DNA of 64,000 bases from Selenomonas sp. AB3002 (GCF_000702545.1 NZ_JNIO01000008.1:1736001-1800000), one strand, 5' to 3'. Numbered from the stretch's first letter, positions 26,034 through 35,624 are shown. Translations and numbers: made by a program. The notes: a model not told the origin generated them from the letters alone.

Positions 26034-28905
26034 TTGCTATCAACTCCTTCAAGACAAAAGCTGCGGCGGCTTCCTTGTGCCAGGCCTTCATATTCTCGAT
26101 AGAACGGAAAGTGGCGATAAAGGCGAACATTTCCTGCATCAGATCACGGCGATTCCAATAATCCTGCACTTCGGTCTTGAGGTAAGCTCGCCCTTCCTGT
26201 GGCGTGCTCTCGCTAACCTTGGTAGCAATATAAAGGGCCATGAGCACTTGCCTCAGCAAACTGCCACCAAAACCGTCGCCTTCCATATTGCGCCTTGCCC
26301 ACTCACCGCCTGTACGGAGACGCGCAGAATTAGCCTTGGTATCCTTCAGCAGGTCCTTGTAATCTATCACCCCAAAGCCACGGGCCAGCTCCTGATAGGT
26401 AGAAATCTTGTAAATGCCATTCTGCTCTGCCTCCAGGCCCTTGATATAGAACCGCTCCGCCGGGGCAAGCATCCGCCAAAGGAAGTTGTCAAAGTCACGA
26501 GGAATCAGCTGGTCATAGGCAATTTTCTTGGCTTCTTCGATAATCTGCACAATGGGAGATACCTCGCCCTTGGGACGTTTGTGGGAAAGCTCATATTCCA
26601 CGTCAATATCTTCGATTTTCCTTACGGAGGTAAGAACCTTGAGAGCAGCAGCGTAGGCAGCCAGAATATAGTCTGCATCTGTGAAATTGGGGTCTTCTTT
26701 GTCATCCAGCCTCTGCATGCTCTTAATCTGCTCCTTCACCTCATCTTCAATATCTGGAGCCAGTTCGTCAAGATAGGCTGTTTCCGTGCCCTGCTGCTTG
26801 CGGAGCACCAGCAGCACTGTGCCCTTCACATAATTGCCGTTCTTAAGCCCGCTGGCATCTGTCTCCGTTATGATATTCCAAGCCGCCGTCACCTGCAAGC
26901 CCGCAGACCAGACCACCATGGCCAGATCTGCCCATACAGCCACGTCCTGGTGAGTGAACATAATAATCTGCATGCCATCGTCTGGCATATGGCTGGCAAG
27001 GTTGCGATAAATATCAATCATGGACTTATTAAAGCTTTCATCCCTCCCCCTCACAGCCAATACACGCTTGGAATCTGTATACCAATCAGGGAAAGCTTTT
27101 TTCAGCAAGTTTTTATCCCAAGCTAGGAAAAATTCCGTCAGTTCGTGATAGTTGACGGCATCAGCGTAAGGAGGATCCGTTATCCATAAATCAGCCGTAT
27201 TGTCACTAATCCTAGCATCCATCAATGATACACTACTCTTCCCTGTTACCTGTTTGTTATTTATGGGATAGAACCAATAGCTTGAATTATTTTCTAATCC
27301 TTTACTACCAAAATTATAAAATGTATTCAATGCTTGATTATAGAAAGTATGCCCTATATTTTCATTAACAGCAGCATTTATCCAACTACATAATTTTGCA
27401 TTCCAATCAGCTAGTTTATTCATTCCCAACAAACCAATGACTACTTCTTCCTCTTTTATTGCCAGCTTGTCAATATTTTTCATAAACAAACCATGAACCA
27501 GCAACTGCCTGGGCGTAAACAACTGGTGCCAATATTTCCAACCACGAACTCTTATAGGTTCATCTGTCTTTTCACCTTCCGCAATTTCTCCGCTGGGAAT
27601 ATAGCCCTTTTCCTGCCATTCATCGAAACGTTCAGCCAGCAGTTCAACGACCTTTGCTTCTCTAGCAATATCCTCCTGGCTTGGCGTTACATAATAACGA
27701 TATTTGCTCTCCTTGCCACTGGAAGACAGTTCCACATGCTCATACTTCACACAGTATAGCCGTTCCCTAAATACATCATCATGCCGAGGCAAGAAATCCT
27801 TCTTCTCCCACAAGCGCAGACCAGATTTTTCAGCTGTATCATGACGGACTGCCGCAATGGGCACCGTCTGTCGGCAATGGGGGCAGTAAACATTCGTGTC
27901 TCTCACCGTAGCAAGCTTATCGGCTTCAGCTAACTCCTTAGATGTCAAGCCACTCTTAATCTCAATATCAAAACCATCTTCGCCATTATCCTTCAGAATA
28001 GCTGCTGTCTTCGTGCCCTTGCCAATAATCCAGCTGGGTGCCAAGGGCAGACGATAGCCACATTCCGGGCAAGTTATCTCAGTACAATAAAGATAAGAAT
28101 TCGCCCTGTCTCCCGCTTCGTTGGTTTCTATGCCCCACTCTTTAAGCTGCTTATCCACAGCATCATAAACCTTATGCTGGAACTGCCGCAGTTTCGCTAC
28201 CTCTTCATCGCCGGCTCCTGCAATGTGCAAATCTGCCCAAGTCAAAAGCCCTGCAATAGGATTGAGGTCAGAAGCAAACACATCACAACCAATCCTAGCT
28301 GCTTCAAAAGGCACAGAACCGCCCCCGGCAAAGCAGTCTCCCACCGTCAGCCTATGCCCAAAGCGTTTTTTGCTCATAGCATCTACGAACTCCGGCAGAC
28401 TATGTGCCTCCACTCCGTAGTAATCATTTATCTTCGCCCAGGTACTTGGTGCCACTTCAGCTTCTTCAGGACGTAGGCAATACCCCAGCATTTCATCATA
28501 CGAAAAACGAGGCCACAATTTTTTTATAACCCGCTCTTTATCATCGGCCTTCATGGTAGTTTTCCATTTCAGGTTATAAGTATTCGCCAGATACAAAGCT
28601 TTCTCTTCCTCGGTCATCAGCTCTGCCAAGACCTTTAGGGGAGGCTTCTGCTTTTTTCTCTGCCACAAGCCATCTGCATCCATCATCATCAATCTCAGAA
28701 AATTAGCCAAGTCCTGCTTCGGCTGGTCAGTAGCAGGCAGAAGGGCCGCCAGTATTGCCGCACGCACAAGAACAAGCGGCTTCCGCCCCCACCACTTCCC
28801 TAAGCCTGTCAATGTCTGCCCCAAATTAGCTTTCCGTTCTTTATAACTCTCCTTGCTCACCTTGGATACAGGAAACTGGGCTTCGATAAATGATTGCTGC
28901 TTCAT
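26020..28905 (-). CDS. DUF1156-type adenine-specific DNA methyltransferase (Hma-like defence module)
   Basis: A 961-residue DNA methylase of the anti-phage-associated DUF1156 class. The N-terminus NLGQTLTGLGKWWGRKPLVL is the DUF1156 region. The SAM-binding motif is DCFAGGGSVPFEA (190-202) followed by SDLNP (212-216). Zinc-ribbon pairs are CPEC (279-282) and CPHC (341-344). The catalytic DPPY is at 577-580 (ITDPPYADAVNY), typical of N6-adenine methylation. It probably marks self DNA for the module. AGGAG precedes the ATG. A weak terminator-like hairpin separates it from the DUF3780 gene. Confidence 0.9.
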   Translation of the reverse strand: MKQQSFIEAQFPVSKVSKESYKERKANLGQTLTGLGKWWGRKPLVLVRAAILAALLPATDQPKQDLANFLRLMMMDADGLWQRKKQKPPLKVLAELMTEEEKALYLANTYNLKWKTTMKADDKERVIKKLWPRFSYDEMLGYCLRPEEAEVAPSTWAKINDYYGVEAHSLPEFVDAMSKKRFGHRLTVGDCFAGGGSVPFEAARIGCDVFASDLNPIAGLLTWADLHIAGAGDEEVAKLRQFQHKVYDAVDKQLKEWGIETNEAGDRANSYLYCTEITCPECGYRLPLAPSWIIGKGTKTAAILKDNGEDGFDIEIKSGLTSKELAEADKLATVRDTNVYCPHCRQTVPIAAVRHDTAEKSGLRLWEKKDFLPRHDDVFRERLYCVKYEHVELSSSGKESKYRYYVTPSQEDIAREAKVVELLAERFDEWQEKGYIPSGEIAEGEKTDEPIRVRGWKYWHQLFTPRQLLVHGLFMKNIDKLAIKEEEVVIGLLGMNKLADWNAKLCSWINAAVNENIGHTFYNQALNTFYNFGSKGLENNSSYWFYPINNKQVTGKSSVSLMDARISDNTADLWITDPPYADAVNYHELTEFFLAWDKNLLKKAFPDWYTDSKRVLAVRGRDESFNKSMIDIYRNLASHMPDDGMQIIMFTHQDVAVWADLAMVVWSAGLQVTAAWNIITETDASGLKNGNYVKGTVLLVLRKQQGTETAYLDELAPDIEDEVKEQIKSMQRLDDKEDPNFTDADYILAAYAAALKVLTSVRKIEDIDVEYELSHKRPKGEVSPIVQIIEEAKKIAYDQLIPRDFDNFLWRMLAPAERFYIKGLEAEQNGIYKISTYQELARGFGVIDYKDLLKDTKANSARLRTGGEWARRNMEGDGFGGSLLRQVLMALYIATKVSESTPQEGRAYLKTEVQDYWNRRDLMQEMFAFIATFRSIENMKAWHKEAAAAFVLKELIANDGV

Positions 28906-28936
28906 GTAATTGCACTCTCCTACTATCTATACATAA

Positions 28937-28962
28937 AGCCGTCTGCAATGTGCGGACGGCTC
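28937..28962 (-). terminator. Weak terminator-like hairpin between DUF3780 and methylase genes
   Basis: On the minus strand AGCCGTC pairs with GACGGCT over an 11-base loop, followed by TTATGTAT rather than a clean T-run. It may attenuate or process the message inside the defence operon. Confidence 0.4.
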
Positions 28963-29023
28963 ATATATTTCCCTATGCTCTTTGCTTATGCGGTTTGACA
29001 CGATGAAGCAACCTCGTCCATCC

Positions 29024-29584
29024 TTACTCTTCATCTTCCTGTCGCAGAGCATAATCAAACAGCGACTGCTGCTTCGGTTCGTTGATGGGATTTTCCGTCA
29101 AGGCATAGCGAAGCGCCTTGCGCCAGCCACGGTGGTCATCAATCCCCCCCGTGGCAGCATTGGTCATAGTGTAGAGCCACCAACGTTCCTCCGGCTGCAA
29201 GCCCAGCCAGTTCTGCATGGCTCTAGGGATATTCGTCGGGTCGCAGTCCTCGATAGCCCATATGAGCACCATCAGTTCCTTGCCGAAAAGCTCCCCAAAA
29301 ACTGTCTGACGGGTCAAAAACTTCCCTGCCGCACGCTTTTTCTTCTGCAACCTGACATTGAATTCCGTCTTGACTGTCTCCTGCACCTGCTCCCACTTCG
29401 CCAGTGAAATCTCCACCTTGGCCTTGTCACTGAATATGTCTATCTTCTGCACGGCCACCCCATCCTGCCAGCGGAAACGCTCATATATAGTAACCTTATC
29501 TTCTTTACTCTTCTTCAAAGCAAGAAAATGGTGCTGGCTCTCACCTGGCAGGAAGCCAAACCCTATGCTTTTCTCCTTAGTCAT
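29024..29584 (-). CDS. DUF3780 anti-phage-associated protein
   Basis: A 186-residue soluble protein. The N-terminal SIGFGFLPGESQHHFLAL and the WLGLQPEERWWLYTMTNAAT / RGWRKALRYALTENP blocks match the DUF3780 family, which is found almost only with DUF499, DUF1156 and helicase genes. Biochemical function is unknown. The ATG overlaps the DUF499 stop by eight bases. It ends with FDYALRQEDEE. Confidence 0.85.
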   Translation of the reverse strand: MTKEKSIGFGFLPGESQHHFLALKKSKEDKVTIYERFRWQDGVAVQKIDIFSDKAKVEISLAKWEQVQETVKTEFNVRLQKKKRAAGKFLTRQTVFGELFGKELMVLIWAIEDCDPTNIPRAMQNWLGLQPEERWWLYTMTNAATGGIDDHRGWRKALRYALTENPINEPKQQSLFDYALRQEDEE

Positions 29585-32500
29585 CTTGTCTTATTTCTCC
29601 CGGGGAATAAGTGTCTATGCCTATTTTCTTCTCTCGATTGTAATCAATGAAGTTGCGGCCAGTGCCAAAAATCTTCTTCTCAATACCCATAGAGATATTG
29701 ACATCTTTCTCCGTAGCCAGAGTGCGGCGCAACTCATTTATGGTATTTTCCAACACCTCTGCCGTCACCTTACTGCCACCGCCAATATTGAGCTCTATAT
29801 AGCCGCCGTCCCCCTCATTTTCCATGATGGAGATGACCACATTCACATCTTCCACATCAATATTGTATTTTTTCAGGTAGCCCAATTCCTCATAGCATTC
29901 TCGGGTGCTGCTATACCTGACGGACTTGGAAAGATACAGGGGAGAGGCTTCTTTTACCACAATTCCCTGCTTCTTCGCAGCCTGCTCCACCTTTATATCA
30001 TCTCTGGCGCGCACCTCCCCCTTTACCATGGCCGCAACCAGTACGTGCTGGCAGGTGTCCGGCATAGCAAAGGTACCGTCATAAAGACCGCCATTTTCCC
30101 CAGGCTCGGAGCCATCGGTGGTATAGCGAAGCTCTACCCCCTTCTGACTTTCCAGTGTGCACTCATAGACCGTGTTCAGTTGATTTATCTTATGTTTGAT
30201 GGTAATGGGCCGCTGCCATTTCACCGGGTCTCCAGCAGGGTGCTCACCTGTGCTGTCAACACAGAGGAAGGATATTTCCAACGCCTCCGTGACAAAATCA
30301 TTGAGGTTTTCCACAGTCAGGGAACTCTCAGTAGCCTGCGCTCCCTCATCATAAAGAACTCTGTCGCCATATTGAGGACGCAGTTTCAGATGTGCTGGCC
30401 CTGTCTCATGTTCATCGCTCTGCATAGTGACGTTAAGGCTGGTAGGCTCCTTGGGGAAAGGTCCTTTTTCTATATATTCGCCATCCTGTCGCCACAAATC
30501 ACGCTCAAAGCAATACTCCTGCAAATCGTCCAGCATACCAGGATAATACCACAGCCAGCTTGTTTCTGTAGCCGTGCGCTCCCTTATCTCGCTAATCATC
30601 ATCTGCTTGCGGGTGAAGATATTTTTTTCGCAAAGCCCCTGCACCTTTTCTGAAACCTGGTCATTGGAAAATTTATGCTTGGCTAAGAGCGTGTTTATGA
30701 CCTGCTCTTCTCCATTGTAATCATTATCCCTGAACTCCATCATGAAAGCCGCATCCCGCAGTCTCTCCTTCAAAGGATAATGGAGCAGAGTAAAAGTCTC
30801 CCGTGCCGCACTCAGGATAGCAGTCTTCTTCTTTATCTGGGTATCCTTAGCCATCTGCAACTGGGGATTGTCCTCCGCCACATTGCCTTGGGCGCGGATA
30901 TTGCTTATTATCTGCTCTATGGCCTTCAACTCCTTGGCAGAGGTATAAAGCCTCTCCATAGTATCACGATTGCCAGAGAGGAACATGACGCGGTTCTTGT
31001 AATTGGTCGCCTCATAAAAAGCCTGCAACTCAGGGTGCAGACCACCCCTATGTGGCTCAAATACTACCAAAGTAACCTCATCACGGGAAAGCTGTATTTC
31101 GTCCACTGCCGGGAATATCAGCAGCTTTTGATAGCAATTCCCCTGTTTGGGCTGAAAGCAGTTCTGCAGGAATTTCCGCAGAGTAGTTGCCTTGATGTCC
31201 TCGTTGCTATAACTGCCTGTCAGGGACTGCATCTCAGCAATCATATTGCGGGTATTCTGGAAGAAGATATGTCCCTTCTTGTCATTCTGCATATACCAAG
31301 ACTTCATGCTGAAGTCGTCCATGGCACGTTTCAGCAGAGTTATGTCACGGTCAGGAGAGCAGAGATACCCTACCACTTCCTTGGGATCAAGTCCCAAAAG
31401 GGCATTGGGCACATCAGCCAGAGAAGCTACAAGGATAAGCTTGGCGGCATCGCTGGCATTGGTATTTTGGTACTGCTGGTCAATCTCCTCCGCAAAAGCC
31501 TTGCCGCCGGAAGCTATGTCCGTAGCTATAGCCTGGGTCAGCGAACTCTTGATTCCCTGAATCTCTCCCAACATCCCCCTGTTGTTGAGGTCAAAGTCAT
31601 AAACGTGTACGAGATATTTTTTCTTAGCCCGTTCCCCATCGTTCTCATAAAGCCCTGCCACAATACGCCTCATAAAGCGAATAAGGCCTCGTGTCTGCTG
31701 AAAACCTGGGTTTTCCTTGAATCGGGCATAGAGGTTCCGCATAGCGGGGTGAAAAGGATATGCCTCTTTGATACCCGTATAGATTCTGTCGGGCTGCTCA
31801 TTAGTATAGCCCATCTGCTTGGCTTCCAGCACAGCCTTTTGATAGGCTATGGCTATTTCATTGACTTCTTCATCCACCGGAAGTTCTGCAAATAAACGCT
31901 TCCTCAATATGTGGTAAACTTCATCAGAAGCGCTGCCCACGGGCTCAATATCTCGGCTTGTGCGATTCACCTCATTGGAAAGGTTCTTGAAAGAACTGCG
32001 AATCAGTTCACTGCCACTCTCATAGGTCGCCTCCAAATCCGAGATAACCACACAGACATTGGTCAGTTTGTCCTTGCTCAGAGCCGAAAACAAATTAGAC
32101 AAGGCTGTAGCTGTAACCACCGACAAGTCAGAATTGCCCACGGTAGTAGCCTTGGCATTCTCCAAATAAGGGGGAATTTCATCCAGCAGAATCAGCAACG
32201 GCTCTCCCTGCAGCAAATTCACCCAGGCTGTTTCCCCCGGAGCCTGCAATGGTGAATAATAATCCCTGAAAACATCCTTCTTCCCCAGCTGCTCTGCTAT
32301 AGCTCCCCAAATGCCAAACTTGGCATCAGATTCACGTCCATTGAAAGCTACCACACGAACAGCCCCAAGCTTCCTGTATTCACCTGCCTCGGGCAGTACC
32401 TCAGCACGATAAGAGGGATACATAGAGAGAAGCCCCAACGCTATCATATTATGTGTCTTGCCGCCGCCCATAGCCTGCGTGAGCTTAACCAGCCCTGTAG

Positions 32501-32693
32501 CGCCAATGCCCATAAAACGCTGAAAAGCAACCGTCAGCAGTTCTTTCATGCCATCAGTCAGATAGTTCTCTGCAAAAAAATCCTCTGGGTCTATCTTCTT
32601 TTCGATGAGATTCATGAGATGAAGTACATCATCCCGTTTATTCTCGTCAAACACACTCTGACGAGGCTTGCACAGATCAAACAGCGTTCTCAT
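29577..32693 (-). CDS. DUF499 AAA-type ATPase (Hma-like defence module)
   Basis: A 1038-residue ATPase, the largest protein of the defence module. The Walker A region is QAMGGGKTH (73-81) and Walker B is LLILLDEIPPYL (166-177). A sensor-like region VCVVISDLEATYESG follows. The C-terminal third contains a chitobiase/HexA-C-like segment (VELRYTTDGSEPGENGGLYD), and residues near 900-1000 form a charged mixed fold. DUF499 proteins are likely motors coupled to the helicase and methylase. ATG 32693 is fixed by AGGGGG nine bases upstream; the frame stays open 33 nt further. Confidence 0.88.
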   Translation of the reverse strand: MRTLFDLCKPRQSVFDENKRDDVLHLMNLIEKKIDPEDFFAENYLTDGMKELLTVAFQRFMGIGATGLVKLTQAMGGGKTHNMIALGLLSMYPSYRAEVLPEAGEYRKLGAVRVVAFNGRESDAKFGIWGAIAEQLGKKDVFRDYYSPLQAPGETAWVNLLQGEPLLILLDEIPPYLENAKATTVGNSDLSVVTATALSNLFSALSKDKLTNVCVVISDLEATYESGSELIRSSFKNLSNEVNRTSRDIEPVGSASDEVYHILRKRLFAELPVDEEVNEIAIAYQKAVLEAKQMGYTNEQPDRIYTGIKEAYPFHPAMRNLYARFKENPGFQQTRGLIRFMRRIVAGLYENDGERAKKKYLVHVYDFDLNNRGMLGEIQGIKSSLTQAIATDIASGGKAFAEEIDQQYQNTNASDAAKLILVASLADVPNALLGLDPKEVVGYLCSPDRDITLLKRAMDDFSMKSWYMQNDKKGHIFFQNTRNMIAEMQSLTGSYSNEDIKATTLRKFLQNCFQPKQGNCYQKLLIFPAVDEIQLSRDEVTLVVFEPHRGGLHPELQAFYEATNYKNRVMFLSGNRDTMERLYTSAKELKAIEQIISNIRAQGNVAEDNPQLQMAKDTQIKKKTAILSAARETFTLLHYPLKERLRDAAFMMEFRDNDYNGEEQVINTLLAKHKFSNDQVSEKVQGLCEKNIFTRKQMMISEIRERTATETSWLWYYPGMLDDLQEYCFERDLWRQDGEYIEKGPFPKEPTSLNVTMQSDEHETGPAHLKLRPQYGDRVLYDEGAQATESSLTVENLNDFVTEALEISFLCVDSTGEHPAGDPVKWQRPITIKHKINQLNTVYECTLESQKGVELRYTTDGSEPGENGGLYDGTFAMPDTCQHVLVAAMVKGEVRARDDIKVEQAAKKQGIVVKEASPLYLSKSVRYSSTRECYEELGYLKKYNIDVEDVNVVISIMENEGDGGYIELNIGGGSKVTAEVLENTINELRRTLATEKDVNISMGIEKKIFGTGRNFIDYNREKKIGIDTYSPGEIRQDD

Positions 32694-32787
32694 CGCATAT
32701 CCCCCTAATATACTACATGCATCCACGTCACATATACAGCACCAGCCGTTGGCAGGGCATTGCTGTCCCCGTCAGCGGCTAGTTCAT

Positions 32788-33468
32788 TTAGGCTAATTCA
32801 TTTAACGAATCCTGGTTATTTTTTTTCCATGGAGTCTCCAAACCATCAATATGCTCAAATAAATCTGCCTTTATATCCGCTCCCATAGGGTCTAGAATAA
32901 AATCTATCCCCTCTCTTCTTGCAAGTTTTGCAGCGGGAACAAAATCACTGTCACCAGCAATTAAGATTATTTGATCAACCAGTCTTTTAAGTGCCAACGA
33001 AACTATATCTATCCCTATGCGCATGTCAACACCCTTTTGCTGGGCATTGAATTCAAAATCACCTTCAGTTAAACTTTCAAGCGTACGCTTTCCTGCCAAT
33101 AAATCCTTGGTAACGCTTGCCCGCAAATTATAATTAGGTCGTTCTGCCAAAACACCTAATCGAAGTGCGTACTTGCGTCTTCTTTTCAGTTCATCCATAA
33201 AAGAAGTTGTCCACGTACTAGTATCAGATTTTTCTAAATCTACATTCTTCTTCGTAAGTGGATGATAGACACTTCGTCTGCTTGGAGCACAATCATAATA
33301 AAAAATTCTATATAGCTGACGCTCTACATTGCCATCTTTCTTATCCAAATGTGCCAAGCAATAGGCGTTCAATTCTCTGGCACGTTCCTCAGCAGTCTTC
33401 ATTCCCCACTGATGCTTGGCTCTTTTCCTGTAAAATCCACCATCAACCAAAATCGCTGTCTTTATCAT
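32788..33468 (-). CDS. NYN-domain (LabA/DUF88-like) putative nuclease
   Basis: A 226-residue PIN-fold NYN protein, a predicted RNase or DNase. The first conserved aspartate is in TAILVDGGFYRKR (Asp9), and the acidic cluster continues at KGVDMRIGIDIV and ILIAGDSDFVPAAKLARREG. ATG 33468 is preferred over GTG 33477 by its GGGTG spacing. It is the first gene after a strong promoter and a structured leader, about 95 nt upstream of DUF499, and points into the defence operon. Its place suggests an accessory or embedded effector; this is inference. Confidence 0.85.
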   Translation of the reverse strand: MIKTAILVDGGFYRKRAKHQWGMKTAEERARELNAYCLAHLDKKDGNVERQLYRIFYYDCAPSRRSVYHPLTKKNVDLEKSDTSTWTTSFMDELKRRRKYALRLGVLAERPNYNLRASVTKDLLAGKRTLESLTEGDFEFNAQQKGVDMRIGIDIVSLALKRLVDQIILIAGDSDFVPAAKLARREGIDFILDPMGADIKADLFEHIDGLETPWKKNNQDSLNELA

Positions 33469-33489
33469 GATTATCACCCAAAATATAAG

Positions 33490-33544
33490 AGCCCCAAGGA
33501 TTCCTCCACTCCTGTATAATCGGAGGGCGTACTACCATGGGGCT
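33490..33544 (-). ncRNA. Structured 5' leader of the NYN gene
   Basis: On the minus strand AGCCCCATGG pairs with CCTTGGGGCT (one mismatch), and inside it CCTCC pairs with GGAGG around a loop containing ATTATACAGG. The element lies in the predicted 110-nt 5' UTR between the promoter at 33584-33612 and the NYN start. A modest T-rich stretch (CTTATATTTT) follows, so an attenuator or ligand- or protein-responsive leader is possible. I match it to no riboswitch class I know. Confidence 0.55.
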
Positions 33545-33583
33545 ATTAAACCATTATAAGCATAAGCACTCAAGTACACCTTC

Positions 33584-33612
33584 ATTTTATAGCACGTATT
33601 TCATTTTGTCAA
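33584..33612 (-). promoter_or_regulatory. Promoter of the NYN/defence operon
   Basis: On the minus strand TTGACA (33607-33612) is 17 bases from TAAAAT (33584-33589). It is the only strong promoter seen upstream of the five-gene defence module. Confidence 0.75.
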
Positions 33613-33642
33613 ACATTTTCCACTATATCGTTCAGCTTTTAT

Positions 33643-33674
33643 GTCGACAAGGAATGTGCATTGGCGTTATAATT
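33643..33674 (+). promoter_or_regulatory. Promoter of the UPF0756 gene
   Basis: TCGACA is followed after 18 bases by a perfect TATAAT (ending about 33674), with the AAGGAGG ribosome site 24 bases on. It diverges from the defence-operon promoter. Confidence 0.7.
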
Positions 33675-33711
33675 AGAAAATCTTAGCAAGCCATGATAAG
33701 GAGGATTTGCA

Positions 33712-34167
33712 TTGTACATAGAATATATCACCCTCATCGCTGTCCTGCTGCTTAGTTATTTCGGACACAATATGACCGTAGTCTATGCGACAGGCATCGT
33801 GCTGCTGCTGAAGGTGCTTGGCCTCACCCCGGCCCTCGAAGCCCTGGGCACCCAGGGCCTCAACTGGGGCATCATCATCCTCACCGCTGCCATACTGGTG
33901 CCCATTGCCAACGGCACCATCACCATCCACACCATGATTGATGCCTTCCGCACCCATGCGGGCATCATAGCTATTGTGGCAGGCCTCCTGGCGGCGCTGG
34001 CCGGGGGCAGCGGTGTGGAGTTACTCAAGAGCACTCCTGATGTGATTCCGGCCCTCATCATCGGCACTATGGCAGGGGTCATCTTCTTCCACGGAGTGGC
34101 CGTAGGACCGCTGATTGCCGGGGGCGTGACCTACTTTGTGCTGCAGATTATAGGAAGACTCAGCTGA
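33712..34167 (+). CDS. UPF0756 (DUF441) membrane protein
   Basis: A 151-residue integral membrane protein with about four helices. The family stretches are GLNWGIIILTAAILVPIANG, GIIAIVAGLLAALAGGSGVE and PALIIGTMAGVIFFHGVAVG. Function is unknown in all species. The start is TTG 33712, seven bases after a perfect AAGGAGG; no ATG competes. It is a single gene between its promoter and a bidirectional terminator. Confidence 0.9.
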   Translation: MYIEYITLIAVLLLSYFGHNMTVVYATGIVLLLKVLGLTPALEALGTQGLNWGIIILTAAILVPIANGTITIHTMIDAFRTHAGIIAIVAGLLAALAGGSGVELLKSTPDVIPALIIGTMAGVIFFHGVAVGPLIAGGVTYFVLQIIGRLS

Positions 34168-34216
34168 AGACTCCCTCCGTCAGCCCTTCGGGCTGCCGCC
34201 CCCCTCTCACTCATGC

Positions 34217-34250
34217 AAAAACACGTTGCCAATTCTAGCAACGTGTTTTT
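34217..34250. terminator. Bidirectional intrinsic terminator
   Basis: AAAAACACGTTGC and GCAACGTGTTTTT form a perfect stem with A/T runs on both sides. It serves the UPF0756 gene on the plus strand and the purine permease on the minus strand. Confidence 0.93.
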
Positions 34251-34280
34251 GTATATATGATGATTTTTGGGAAAGCTATA

Positions 34281-35561
34281 TCAGAACCCTGCCTGGAATA
34301 CCAGGTTCATCAGGAACAGGACCCCCAGGCCGAAGCCCAAAGAGGATACTTCCCTCCTGCTGCCATCCATCAGCTTCAGCAGGGGATAGGCAGTGAAACC
34401 AAAGGCCAGGCCCGTGGAAATGCTGCCGGACAGGGGAATCAGCACCACAATGAGAAAGGCCGGGAACCACTCAGCAAAATCCTGCAACTCCACGAACTGC
34501 AACTGCTGCATCATCATGGCGCCAGTGATGATGATCACCGGGGCAATGGCCGCCTGGGGTACATAGGAAAGGAAGGGTATGAGGAAGACTGACACGCTGA
34601 AAAGCAGAGCGCTCACCAGAGCCATCAGCCCGGTGCGCCCGCCGCTGGCAATGCCTGCGGCACTTTCCGCCGCCGCCACTGTGGGGCTGGTGCCCAGCAC
34701 ACTGGAAATGAGCGTAGTGAAAGCCGACCCCTTGTAAGTCCTGCCGAACTTCTCTTTCTCTGGCAAGATTCCCTGCAGGAGCCCCATGGTCTCAAAGATC
34801 ATGATCATGGACATGGAAAACACAGACAGCAGGAAAGGAATGCTCAGGATATGGCTGAAATCCGCCTGAAGCAGCATAGAGGGATAATCCACCAGCCCTC
34901 TCACGCTGATTTCCAAAGGCGCGCCAATGCCAATGCCCAGGATATTGCCAACTACGCTGGTAACAATAATAGCGATGAAGAAGCTGCCCATCACATTTCT
35001 GAGATAAAGGGCCAGGCTCAGCACCAGTCCGAAGATGGAAAGCAGAGCCACAGGATTAGTCAGGCTGCCCAGCTCGATGATGGAGCTGCTGCCGCGGCGG
35101 ATAAGCTCCGCTTTTTCCAGCCCGATTTCCACCAGGAACAGGCCAATGCCTGCGGTGATGGCACATTTGATGGAAGGAGGCACCGCCTCCGAAAGCCGCT
35201 TTGCCCATCTGGTGCAGGCCACATAGGCAAAGATAAGGCCGGACACCAGGGAAATGGCAATGGCTTCCTGCCAGCTAAGTCCCATGTGGGCGCAGACCGT
35301 ATAGGTGAAGAAGGCGTTGATGCCCATGCCCGGGGTAAGTATGATGGGCGCATCTGCCACAAAGGCCATGATGAGGCAGCCAATCACCGAAGAAAAGATG
35401 GTGGCAAAGACGCTCATCCCCACAGGAATGCCAGCATCTGCCAAAATCAACGGATTGACGATGATGATGTAGGAAATGGCAAAAAAAGCGGTAATGCCTG
35501 CCAGTATTTCCCTCTGCAAAATTTTCTTGTCCTTTAGTGCTCCGCCAAAGAGCTTATCCAT
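34281..35561 (-). CDS. NCS2-family purine permease (AzgA/PbuG-like)
   Basis: Proton-coupled importer for guanine/hypoxanthine or adenine, 426 residues with 12-14 membrane spans. Diagnostic segments are the N-terminal LQREILAGITAFFAISYIII with VNPLILADAG, ILTPGMGINAFFTYTVC, TAGIGLFLVEIGLEKA, and TSPTVAAAESAAGIASGGRTG. ATG 35561 is fixed by AGGGAGG eight bases upstream; the longer frame would begin inside the leader. The leader carries a terminator, so transcription may be attenuated. The exact purine cannot be read from sequence. Confidence 0.9.
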   Translation of the reverse strand: MDKLFGGALKDKKILQREILAGITAFFAISYIIIVNPLILADAGIPVGMSVFATIFSSVIGCLIMAFVADAPIILTPGMGINAFFTYTVCAHMGLSWQEAIAISLVSGLIFAYVACTRWAKRLSEAVPPSIKCAITAGIGLFLVEIGLEKAELIRRGSSSIIELGSLTNPVALLSIFGLVLSLALYLRNVMGSFFIAIIVTSVVGNILGIGIGAPLEISVRGLVDYPSMLLQADFSHILSIPFLLSVFSMSMIMIFETMGLLQGILPEKEKFGRTYKGSAFTTLISSVLGTSPTVAAAESAAGIASGGRTGLMALVSALLFSVSVFLIPFLSYVPQAAIAPVIIITGAMMMQQLQFVELQDFAEWFPAFLIVVLIPLSGSISTGLAFGFTAYPLLKLMDGSRREVSSLGFGLGVLFLMNLVFQAGF

Positions 35562-35624
35562 GGCTAACGCCTCCCTGAGTCTTTTATCCATATTGCTCCC
35601 ATATTCTATTCCTTTCTTCCGTAC

